Shown here: positions 40,180-47,443 of the stretch, in pieces
Layout of the letters: every line of letters starts with the position of its first letter
How positions within the stretch are numbered: position 1 is the stretch's first letter
Translations under genes and position numbers: made by a program
The notes under the pieces: generated by a model
Databases searched by the model: none
Seen by the model: only the letters and a program-made list of their open reading frames with translations
What the model was told of the DNA's origin: nothing
Virus record (IMG/VR): IMGVR_UViG_3300028573_000011
Coordinates: 31,442 to 95,441 of that record
Source of the DNA: a virus
Reading direction: 5' to 3' (one strand)
DNA: 64,000 bases

Positions 40180-40740
40180 TCACCTCCGCCGTCGTCTGCG
40201 TGAGCTGTGGCGGGTCGATCTGCGGTGGTGGCCGGCGGAGTGCCGGGCGGCGCGGTGGGAGTGCGCGCGGGCGGCCGACATCTTCGCCCTGCGGGCGGCC
40301 TTCTCGGCCGGGGTCATGGCGGCCAGGTGCGCGCGGAGCGAAGCCGTACGCTTCGCGCTTCGGGCGGCCTTCTCAGCCGGGGTGAGCTTGGCGTTCGCCG
40401 CCTTGAGGGCCTTGGAGAGCTTGGCCGTGCGCGCCGCGCGCTGCTCGGCGGTGAGCTTCGCGTTCGCGGCCCTCATCGCCGCCGACTGCTTGGCCGCGCG
40501 CGCGGCCTTCTGGGCCGGGGTGAGTTTCGCCAGGGCGGCCTTGCGTTTGGCGGCCATCGCCGCCTTGCGCGCGGCGCGCTGCGCCGGCGTCATCGCGGCC
40601 AGCTTCTTCTTCATCGCCGCGACGCGCTTGGCGGTCTCGGCCTTCTTCTGCGCCGCAGTGAGGTGGTTCCAGCGCGCCTTCATCCTGGCGGCGAGTGCGG
40701 CCCGGGCCTTGGGCGAGAGGTGGTGCTTTGCCTTGGCCAT
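40180..40740 (-). CDS. Histone/protamine-like basic repeat protein, 186 aa
   Basis: Extremely Lys/Arg/Ala-rich. Six repeats of exactly 23 residues begin at residues 27, 50, 73, 96, 119 and 142, each starting with (L/M)-T-(P/A)-A/E-(Q/E)-(K/R)-A-A-R, for example LTPAQKAARAAKQSAAMRA. The N-terminus is HHLSPKARAALAARMKARW; the C-terminus is a His/Arg tail (RHSAGHHRRSTRHSSRR). This resembles Hc1/H1-type C-terminal domains. It lies inside the head-tail operon, so a virion or packaging DNA-binding role is inferred. Confidence 0.7.
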   Translation of the reverse strand: MAKAKHHLSPKARAALAARMKARWNHLTAAQKKAETAKRVAAMKKKLAAMTPAQRAARKAAMAAKRKAALAKLTPAQKAARAAKQSAAMRAANAKLTAEQRAARTAKLSKALKAANAKLTPAEKAARSAKRTASLRAHLAAMTPAEKAARRAKMSAARAHSHRAARHSAGHHRRSTRHSSRRRRRR

Positions 40741-40743
40741 TGG

Positions 40744-41400
40744 CTACTCGCGCATGTAGGGCACGAGCATGCTCTGTGCCTTGATCCGCAGCACGTCAGG
40801 GTCGTGGCCGTGGTCGCCGAGCGGATCGAGCTCGTCGATCACGTAGGCGGCGCCCAGATACTTGCAGGCGCGGACCAGGTCGGCCGGGACCGTGCTGTAG
40901 CCGCCGGAGTAGGTGACGTGCACCCGGGAGCCGACGGGCAGGAACAGGCCGAGCTGGAACCAGACGTGCCCGGAGTCCGGGTCCGGGCCGTCGAGCAGGG
41001 TCGTCACGGTCTGGGTGCCGCCGTAGGAGCGGACGATGCTGATCGAGATGTTCGAGTACGTCCAGTACTCGGGGTGCCGCGGGGCGAACTCGTTCAGCCA
41101 GATCTGCCGCACCTGATCGCTGGAGTTGAGCGAGGCGGCGTAGGACTGGCCGATCGCGCCCTTGATGTCCAGCGGGAGATTCGCCGAGTCGCTGAGCTCG
41201 TCGGGATCGATGCCCTCAGCGCGGTGCGACTCGGTGATGGTGAACGGGGCCAAACGCCGAGAGCACATGCCCTCCAGCTCCCGGGTGGCCTCGATCAGCG
41301 CCTGGTCGATCGCGTCCGTGGAGTAGTTGCGGACGAGGTCGGCGAAGGCGCCGTTCTCGAGCTGGGCGCGGGTGGCGAGGGGAATCGGAGAGTCTGACAC
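40744..41400 (-). CDS. Head-tail connector protein, 218 aa
   Basis: GTG 41400 (VSDSPIPLATRAQLENG). Helical N-terminal half (TDAIDQALIEATRELEGMCS) and C-terminal half (TVPADLVRACKYLGAAYVID) around a beta insert match gp6/gp15-like connector adaptors that dock under the portal. It follows the capsid cluster as expected. Confidence 0.7.
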   Translation of the reverse strand: MSDSPIPLATRAQLENGAFADLVRNYSTDAIDQALIEATRELEGMCSRRLAPFTITESHRAEGIDPDELSDSANLPLDIKGAIGQSYAASLNSSDQVRQIWLNEFAPRHPEYWTYSNISISIVRSYGGTQTVTTLLDGPDPDSGHVWFQLGLFLPVGSRVHVTYSGGYSTVPADLVRACKYLGAAYVIDELDPLGDHGHDPDVLRIKAQSMLVPYMRE

Positions 41401-41428
41401 CGGTCATCCCTCCTGCGTCCGCGGCGTT

Positions 41429-41836
41429 CTACTTGCCCTTGCCTCGTGGCTTGGGGGCTTCGACGACCGGGTCGGCCGGCGCGATCTCGGACAGCTCGGG
41501 TTCGGTGGGCGGTTCGTCCGGCTCGGGCTTCGATTCAGCCGCCGGCTCGGGCTCGGGTTCGGCGGCAAGCTCGGGCTCGGGCTCGGGTTCGGCCGTCGGC
41601 TCTACGGCGGCCTCGTCGGTCGCCGCAGGCAGCGGCTCATCGGTCGCACCTTCGTCCTCTGGGTCGTCGTCCGGCTCGTAGATGACTGTGAAGCCCTCCG
41701 CGGAGCCGAGTTCGGCCAGAACGTAGTCGGGGACCTGGATCGCGGCGCCGTCGGTGGGCCACGAGTAGAGCCAGGGGCCGTTGGGTCCGTAGCCGGCGGC
41801 GCTGCCCGCGCGGGTCTTGGCCAGAAGTGCGGCCAT
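41429..41836 (-). CDS. Small capsid-region protein with acidic Pro/Glu tail, 135 aa
   Basis: ATG 41836 with GGAG eight bases upstream. Residues 1-55 form a small domain (AGSAAGYGPNGPWLYSWPTD, IQVPDYVLAELGSAEGFTVI); the rest is a long Glu/Pro/Ala tail with repeated E-P-E-P. It follows the capsid gene across a hairpin. It may be a minor head protein. Confidence 0.6.
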   Translation of the reverse strand: MAALLAKTRAGSAAGYGPNGPWLYSWPTDGAAIQVPDYVLAELGSAEGFTVIYEPDDDPEDEGATDEPLPAATDEAAVEPTAEPEPEPELAAEPEPEPAAESKPEPDEPPTEPELSEIAPADPVVEAPKPRGKGK

Positions 41837-41856
41837 GCGTATCACTCCAGGGGACG

Positions 41857-41885
41857 GGCGGAGCCCGGGTGGTCCGGGCTCCGCC
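41857..41885 (-). terminator. Hairpin after the major capsid gene
   Basis: GGCGGAGCCCGG pairs perfectly (12 bp) with CCGGGCTCCGCC around GTGGT, 16 bases past the capsid stop. With the hairpin at 43314-43339 it brackets the capsid gene. Confidence 0.7.
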
Positions 41886-41901
41886 AGATGGGTGTCTGGG
41901 C

Positions 41902-43266
41902 TCAGACCGCGACGGCAACGCGGGACAGGCGTCCGGTGTACTTCGGGGCGCGGACGGCCAGGGTGGTGTCCGACACCAGCGCGTAGGGCAGCGAGTCCGG
42001 CGACGCGGTCGTCGGGTAGACGTCGATCGGCTGGAGCTCGCGGACCCAGGGGCGGACCACGAAGTTCCGGTCCCGGGAGATCAGGTAGATGTTCTCCAGG
42101 CCGCGGCCCACCGGGTACATGCCGGTGTTCGTCCCGTAGTACTGCGTCGGCAGCGTGCCCGGGGCGGTGGCGCCGTTCATCGGCACCAGCGCAGTGCCGG
42201 TGTCGACGATTGAGGTGGTCAGGATCGGGGTGACGCCGTCGGCGCCCAGGCCCACGGTGGCGTCGACGTAGCCGAGGAAGGTCTCGGCGCCGGCGGCGGT
42301 GGAGCGGTAGACCTTGAGCAGGGTCGGCTGGGCCCCGTCCAGGCCGCTCGGCGTGGAGAAGCTCAGGGTGACGGTCGAGGTGGAGCCGGTGGTGGTCTGG
42401 CTGACCTCGGCCGAGGCGATGACCTCGCCCTGGCGGGCGATGACCGCGCCGAGCCGGTACCAGTAGGTGTTCGCCGCCAGGGTGCCGCCGGTGCCGGCGG
42501 TGGCCGTGGTGACGGAGCCGACGTTGTAGTTGCGGGCGGACAGCATCGAGCTCTTGATCAGGGGGATGTCGCGGTAGGTCGGGACGATCAGACCCGCGGC
42601 GACCTCGACGCGGTCGGCGAAACGCTGCTGGTTCTGTAGCAGCTGCGCGATCTTGCTGATCGCGGTGTTCGACATGACCATCATCCAGGTGTCGTCGAAC
42701 ACGTTCATGGCCGCGTTGGTCTCGACCATGTCGATCAGCTCGTCCAGCATCGCCAGCGTCAGCGTGTTGCCGGTCTGGTCGATCGCGTTCTGCGCGCCGC
42801 CGGAGTAGGTCGAGACCTGGGTGTCCAGGCCGTCGAACTGCGGCGCCGCACCGGTGACGGTGGAGGCGGAGTTGCCCCACAGGATGCCGGCCTCGGTGTC
42901 CCAGGTCAGGCCCCGGATGGCGCCCTCGATTTCGGTGGTGCGCAGGTTCTGGATGACCTGCTTGGTGACCTGCTGGGCGTAGCCGGTGACGGCGCCGACC
43001 ACCTGGAGGTGCTTGATCTGGAAGCTGTTCTGCACGTAGGTGCTGGTGCTGACCGGGCGCGCGCCGCCGTCGGGGACGAATCCGCCGCTGGCGACCTGGT
43101 TTCGGTTGTTCCAGTAGTACGTGTCGGAGTCCCACTTCTGGCTCGGCAGCGAGCGCACCAGCGGGGAGTAGCGCCGCTGGTACTCCAGCAGCATCGGGTC
43201 GATGATCTTCGGGACGAGTGCGGATGCACCGGCCGCGGTCAGAGCCTCGCGGAGCTCGGAGGTCAT
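41902..43266 (-). CDS. Major capsid protein (HK97-like), 454 aa
   Basis: Start MTSELREALTAAGASALVPK. Features of the fold: PMLLEYQRRYSPLVRSLPSQ (N-arm), ALGWDTEAGILWGNS-like P-domain region around residue 125, IDMVETNAAMNVFDDTWMMV and a central A-domain. A fibronectin-like insert (residues about 260-350, STVTLSFSTPSGLDGAQPTL, LKVYRSTAAGAETFLGYVD) enlarges the protein relative to simple HK97 capsids and may be surface exposed. It is downstream of protease-scaffold, with own hairpins on each side. Confidence 0.8.
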   Translation of the reverse strand: MTSELREALTAAGASALVPKIIDPMLLEYQRRYSPLVRSLPSQKWDSDTYYWNNRNQVASGGFVPDGGARPVSTSTYVQNSFQIKHLQVVGAVTGYAQQVTKQVIQNLRTTEIEGAIRGLTWDTEAGILWGNSASTVTGAAPQFDGLDTQVSTYSGGAQNAIDQTGNTLTLAMLDELIDMVETNAAMNVFDDTWMMVMSNTAISKIAQLLQNQQRFADRVEVAAGLIVPTYRDIPLIKSSMLSARNYNVGSVTTATAGTGGTLAANTYWYRLGAVIARQGEVIASAEVSQTTTGSTSTVTLSFSTPSGLDGAQPTLLKVYRSTAAGAETFLGYVDATVGLGADGVTPILTTSIVDTGTALVPMNGATAPGTLPTQYYGTNTGMYPVGRGLENIYLISRDRNFVVRPWVRELQPIDVYPTTASPDSLPYALVSDTTLAVRAPKYTGRLSRVAVAV

Positions 43267-43313
43267 GGTTCGCCTGTCTTTCGGCAGCGAGGGCTGTTAG
43301 GCCCTGGAATGGC

Positions 43314-43339
43314 GAAAGCCCCCGGTGACGGGGGCTTTC
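43314..43339 (-). terminator. Hairpin between scaffold-protease and capsid genes
   Basis: GAAAGCCCCC pairs perfectly (10 bp) with GGGGGCTTTC around GGTGAC. On the minus strand the hairpin is followed by G-C-C-A-T-T-C-C. The 176-base gap 43267-43442 holds this hairpin and should hold a capsid promoter or processing site; no clear -10/-35 was found. Confidence 0.7.
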
Positions 43340-43442
43340 AGGGGGATGGCGGGGGTTGACCATCGCTGCCGTGCGCGGCACCGGCCCCGGCGTCGGGGCT
43401 GGCGGTCGTAGGGTCTTGCGGGAGTACCGGCGGGGCGGCGGG

Positions 43443-45170
43443 TCAGCGCGGGAGGGCGCGGTTGCCCATCACGTACTGGTCCAGCTGCGGACCGAAGTAG
43501 GCCTGGCGCTCCTCGGCCGTGTACTTGTGCAGCGGCTTCTGCGGCCAGCTCTCCGGCAGCGCGTCGCCGTTGTCGGCCTCCTCGAGGTCCTGGGCGGCGC
43601 CGCTGACCAGGCCCTTGCGGCCGGGGCCACGGCCGGACTCGACGATGTCCTGGATCATGCGTGTCCGCTCGGTGGCCAGGCGCTCCTCGACGATCCGGGC
43701 GATGCGCTGGTCGTCGGTCTCGGTGACCTGCGCGGCCGGGGCCGGGGCGGCCTCGGTGGCCGCGGGCGCCGCGGCGGCGGGGGCCGCCGGGGCTGCGGCG
43801 GCCGGCGCGGTGCGGGCCAGGAGCGCCTCGAACTGCTCGGCGGTCAGGGTGATCGGGGCGGCCGCGGCCGGGGCTGCCTCGGCAGCCGGGGCGGTCTCGA
43901 CCGCCGTGGTGGTGGGCTCGGTCACGACCGGCTCCTCCGTTTCGGTGTGGGGGTCGGCGGCCGGGTCGGGCGCCGCGGTGGTGGTTTCGGGGGCGGCGTG
44001 CTCGCCGGAGTCCGGGGTTCCCTCGGCCGGGTCTTCGGCTTCGGCCAGCTCGGGACCGTCGGGGGTGCTCTCCAGCCGCTCGGCAGCGGTCTCGCCCATG
44101 GAGCCATCGGTGTCCTCCGCGTCGGCGCCGGGGACGTCCATGTCGCCGTCCATGTCCGGGTCGATGGCGGTCAGGCAGGCCACGGCGCCAGCCATCGCGG
44201 CCTTGCCGATCAGGTCGAGGTCAGCGGGGTCGACGCAGTAGGAGGAGACGGAGATGTTGATCGGACCGTTGGACAGCGAGATGCAGAAGCTGCCGCGCTC
44301 GCGGTCGTCCAGGTAGTGCTCGGCGAGCTGCTCGGTCTCGGTGACGACGCCGATGCGGTCGATGAGCCAGCCCTCGTCGGTGGAGATCTCCACGCCGAAG
44401 CGCTTCAGCGCCGACTTGATCCGCTGCTTGATCCGCTTGAGCTGCGGGCCGGTGTAGGGCTTGGCGTTGTCGGCCTGGTGGATGTACGACCAGGCGGCCT
44501 TGGCCTGGGCCTTGGTGTCCAGGGCGTAGCGCTTGGCCTTGTCCGGCTGGTAGCCGGGGTCGGCGTACGTCGACGCCTTGGTCTGCGGCGCCGCGGCGGC
44601 GCCGGACTTCAGGGGCGCGGCAGCCTCCTGGATCTGCGAGGTCACCAGTGCCTCCTGGACGGATTCGTAGATCAGGGCCCGGCCGTCAGATTCGGCGAGG
44701 CGCTTGACGTTGTCGATGACGGCGCCGGCGACGCCGGGCTTCCGTGTGAAGTCCAGACCGTCGAGTTCGAGGTCGTCGGCGGTCTCGACGGGCTGGCCGT
44801 CGTGCAGCTCTTGGCGCGGCTGGCCCATCCAGGCGCCGCGGATCGAGGTGTTCCGCAGGAACGGGTCTCCGCCGTCAGTGTCGATCAGGCCGGCGATGGT
44901 GTGGCCGTGCGTGGTGTCTGCGATGTCCGCGCTGAAGCGCGCGGAGCCGTCCTCGGCCAACGTCATGCCGGTGAGCCGGCCGACGATGTGGGTGGAGTCG
45001 TCCTCGGCCGCGTGGTGGGTGAGCATCGTCATCGGCGCGGAGCCGTCGGCGATGCGGGCCTGGGCCCGGGCAACGGCCTTGGCGATGGCCTCGCGGGTGT
45101 AGAGCCGGCCGTTGCGGCTGACGCCGGGGACCAGCGCGGTGCCGGTGATGGTCGCGATGCGCTTAGCCAC
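43443..45170 (-). CDS. Capsid maturation protease fused to scaffold, 575 aa
   Basis: GTG start. Residues 1-190 look like a prohead protease (NGRLYTREAIAKAVARAQAR, MLTHHAAEDDSTHIVGRLTG, FLRNTSIRGAWMG, with candidate catalytic His and Ser). A DUF6582-like segment follows (DKAKRYALDTKAQAKAAWSY). A second beta domain sits at about 270-330. The C-terminal 190 residues are an Ala/Pro/Glu-rich scaffold with a helical end (DQRIARIVEERLATERTRMI). The fusion makes the scaffold delivered with its protease. Confidence 0.75.
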   Translation of the reverse strand: MAKRIATITGTALVPGVSRNGRLYTREAIAKAVARAQARIADGSAPMTMLTHHAAEDDSTHIVGRLTGMTLAEDGSARFSADIADTTHGHTIAGLIDTDGGDPFLRNTSIRGAWMGQPRQELHDGQPVETADDLELDGLDFTRKPGVAGAVIDNVKRLAESDGRALIYESVQEALVTSQIQEAAAPLKSGAAAAPQTKASTYADPGYQPDKAKRYALDTKAQAKAAWSYIHQADNAKPYTGPQLKRIKQRIKSALKRFGVEISTDEGWLIDRIGVVTETEQLAEHYLDDRERGSFCISLSNGPINISVSSYCVDPADLDLIGKAAMAGAVACLTAIDPDMDGDMDVPGADAEDTDGSMGETAAERLESTPDGPELAEAEDPAEGTPDSGEHAAPETTTAAPDPAADPHTETEEPVVTEPTTTAVETAPAAEAAPAAAAPITLTAEQFEALLARTAPAAAAPAAPAAAAPAATEAAPAPAAQVTETDDQRIARIVEERLATERTRMIQDIVESGRGPGRKGLVSGAAQDLEEADNGDALPESWPQKPLHKYTAEERQAYFGPQLDQYVMGNRALPR

Positions 45171-45372
45171 GGCGGCCTCCTCGCGGGGTCTGGAGGACGG
45201 CTCGGGCGTGTGCCTTGGCGATCGCGTCCTTGGCGATGTCGGCGACGGCGGCGCGCACCTGCCGGTCGGAGCGGATCAGCTGGATCAGGAGGTCGCGCAG
45301 GCCTTCGTCGTCCGCGTCGGGGTTGGTGTCGGCCAGCGCGGAGGCGGCCCGCACTCGGCGGGGGGTGTGCAT
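45163..45372 (-). CDS. Small helical protein upstream of protease, 69 aa
   Basis: Starts MHTPRRVRAASALADTN and is helical (LRDLLIQLIRSDRQVRAAVA). It uses a TAA stop, uncommon here, overlapping the protease GTG by eight bases. Function unknown; perhaps a minor head or scaffold factor. Confidence 0.55.
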   Translation of the reverse strand: MHTPRRVRAASALADTNPDADDEGLRDLLIQLIRSDRQVRAAVADIAKDAIAKAHARAVLQTPRGGRRG

Positions 45373-45373
45373 G

Positions 45374-45826
45374 TCAGCTCGACACGCCGATCAGCGCGGT
45401 GACGGTCGGTGAGGTGCCGCCGGTCAGGGTGGTGAGGTTCGCGCGGACGTACCGGGCCGGGGTGTTGGACGCGGTCGCCACCGCGGTGCCCGAGGTGTTC
45501 GACGTGGCCGACCCCAGGGAGTACCAGTTCGTGCCGTCCAGGGAGCCCTGCAGCTGGACCCCGCAGCCGGACGGGCCGCCGGCGACGGTGACCGCCATGC
45601 TGAAGTTCCCGTGGCAGACGCCCAGGTCGTAGGGTGTGCCCCCGCCGGTGGCGGCGGCGGCGGCCAGAGAGCTCAGCGGCAGAAGGCCGGCGCCGACGGA
45701 CAGCTTGCCGTAGACCGGCGCCGGCGAGGCGCCGACCGCCGTGGCCAGCGAACTGGCGCCCGTGACGGTGGATGCGATCGGGTAGCCGTTGTCGTCGTAG
45801 TTGGTGGAGATGCCGTTCTTGGCCAT
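45374..45826 (-). CDS. Candidate head decoration protein, 150 aa
   Basis: Beta-rich with GNFSMAVTVAGGPSGCGVQL, QGSLDGTNWYSLGSA and ARYVRANLTTLTGGTSPTVT, an Ig/discoidin-like sandwich often found in phage head or tail surface proteins. The N-terminal 60 residues are Ala/Ser-rich. It lies in the head operon next to a second protein of similar fold (133 aa). Confidence 0.55.
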   Translation of the reverse strand: MAKNGISTNYDDNGYPIASTVTGASSLATAVGASPAPVYGKLSVGAGLLPLSSLAAAAATGGGTPYDLGVCHGNFSMAVTVAGGPSGCGVQLQGSLDGTNWYSLGSATSNTSGTAVATASNTPARYVRANLTTLTGGTSPTVTALIGVSS

Positions 45827-45885
45827 GGCGGCCGCCTTTCGAGGTCAGTGAGGGTGCGGGCCGGGAGGCGGCCGGGCGGTGGGGA

Positions 45886-46287
45886 TCAGCGGCCGTACAG
45901 CGAGACGACCGTGCCGGTGAAGGTCGGGGTGGCGGTGCCGCCGACGGTCCAGGAGATGCGGCCGTACTCGGGCAGCACTACCGGCATCAGGCCGGTGCCC
46001 GACGGCAGATGCAGGCCGGCCGAGCCCGATGCGGACCCTGCGCCGGTGAGCTGCGGGGTCGCGTGGAGGATCTGGGTGAGCCAGTTCCCGGCGGCGTCCT
46101 GCAGGTCCAGGTAGACGTCCAGGGTCGGGTTGGTGCCGGTGGCCGCGGTAACGGAGACTGCCAGCCACAGGGAGTTGACGTACCGCAGGTCGATCGGGGT
46201 ATTGCCGGAGTTTCCGCTGGCTGCCAGGGTCGTGCCGGGGTTGCTCCGGTTCGACCACAGGAGCTTCGCGGACGGGGTCGAGTGCAC
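45886..46287 (-). CDS. Candidate head decoration protein, 133 aa
   Basis: A beta sandwich like the neighbouring 150-residue protein: PIDLRYVNSLWLAVSVTAAT, PTLDVYLDLQDAAGNWLTQI and YGRISWTVGGTATPTFTG. Shared order N-terminal strand, D-x-x-G-N/T-W and a terminal V-x-x-x-G suggests tandem duplication and divergence. Surface decoration is inferred. Confidence 0.55.
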   Translation of the reverse strand: MHSTPSAKLLWSNRSNPGTTLAASGNSGNTPIDLRYVNSLWLAVSVTAATGTNPTLDVYLDLQDAAGNWLTQILHATPQLTGAGSASGSAGLHLPSGTGLMPVVLPEYGRISWTVGGTATPTFTGTVVSLYGR

Positions 46288-46312
46288 GGGTGCTCCAGGG
46301 TGTGGCGTGTGG

Positions 46313-47296
46313 TCAGGCAGCGAAGGCGTCTTGGTACGCGCCGGGGATGTTGATCTCGGCGGTCGGGACGCAGCGGCAGCGGGGGTGCGCGGGCATCGGC
46401 GGGAAGTCCTCGACCGGCCAGGGCGAGGCGGCCTCGTTGGCGTCGCACACCGGGCAGACCCTGGTGTCTCCCGCTGTCAGCCAGGAGACGCGGGTCACGC
46501 CTTCGGTGCGGTACAGGCTCAGCGCGCCCTGGGCCATGGCGGTGTTCAGGGCCCAGTCGACGACGAAGGAGACGGCCTCGACGGTCGCGCCGTCCAGGAT
46601 CTCGACAGCGCCGGCGAGCATCTCCTCGTAGGAGGCCCCCGCCTCGGCGGCGTCGGCCAGCGCACGGCCGAGGTCGCCGGTGGCTCGGTCGAGCATCTTG
46701 CCGAGCCAGCCGTCCGCTTCCCCCCACAGGTCTTCGAGGTTCGCGAGCTGCTCGTAGGCGTGGGTGAACGCGATGTCGAAGTCCAGGCCGACGATGCCGA
46801 GGCGCTCGGCGGCTTGGGCGACGGCGCCGACGACGCCTTCGGCGCGCCCGACGGCGACGGCGTTGCGTAGCGCCGTGCGGATCTTGGCCCAGGCATCGCC
46901 GTACGGCAGCATCCCGAGCAGGATCTTCACGCTCCGGACCGCGCGCGCCCAGATGCCCTGGTCGCGGCCTTCGGCGATGCCGTCGGTCAGGCTCTTGCGG
47001 AAGTCGCGGACCATGTCGGCGATGGCCTGGCGGGTGAAGCCGCCGCGCCACGCGTCGGCCACGAGCTCCGTCTGCTCGGCGGCGAGCTGGTCCCGCCGGT
47101 CGAAGATTAGGGCCCAGGTGCCTTCCAGGGAGCCGAGCTTGAGCGTGACCTCGAGGATCTGTGGCTCGTCGGCGTGCTCGCAGGCCAGCGCGACCGCGGC
47201 GCGGCAGCCGGCCCGGGTGCGGGCGTTGATCGGGCCGCCGGAGCGTGCGAGGCCGGCGGCGTAGGCGTGGCGGGCGTACGGCGCGATTGGATGCAC
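46313..47296 (-). CDS. MuF-like head morphogenesis protein, 327 aa
   Basis: Mostly helical with a C-terminal MuF signature: VSWLTAGDTRVCPVCDANEA followed by PAHPRCRCVPTAEI, giving the Cys-x-x-Cys and His-x-x-Cys-x-Cys metal-type sites. Follows the portal and tiny acidic gene, as MuF genes do. MuF proteins help portal and internal head assembly. No toxin domain is fused. Confidence 0.82.
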   Translation of the reverse strand: MHPIAPYARHAYAAGLARSGGPINARTRAGCRAAVALACEHADEPQILEVTLKLGSLEGTWALIFDRRDQLAAEQTELVADAWRGGFTRQAIADMVRDFRKSLTDGIAEGRDQGIWARAVRSVKILLGMLPYGDAWAKIRTALRNAVAVGRAEGVVGAVAQAAERLGIVGLDFDIAFTHAYEQLANLEDLWGEADGWLGKMLDRATGDLGRALADAAEAGASYEEMLAGAVEILDGATVEAVSFVVDWALNTAMAQGALSLYRTEGVTRVSWLTAGDTRVCPVCDANEAASPWPVEDFPPMPAHPRCRCVPTAEINIPGAYQDAFAA

Positions 47297-47308
47297 CGCA
47301 GCCCCCCG

Positions 47309-47443
47309 TCAGCCGATGATCTTCGGGATGAGGGCTTGGACATCCTGGGCCCGCAGCGGGTGTCCCGGGCCGTTTTCGGGTTCCTCGGCGACGTCGGGAT
47401 TCCCGTCGTCGTCGTCGCCGTCGGTGTCGGCCGGGTCGGTCAC
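47309..47443 (-). CDS. Tiny acidic protein between portal and MuF, 44 aa
   Basis: GTG 47443 overlaps the portal stop as GTGA. The sequence VTDPADTDGDDDDGNPDVAE is strongly acidic; the end (LRAQDVQALIPKIIG) is helical. Short acidic peptides here could bind the portal crown. Coupling to the portal is the main support. Confidence 0.55.
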   Translation of the reverse strand: MTDPADTDGDDDDGNPDVAEEPENGPGHPLRAQDVQALIPKIIG

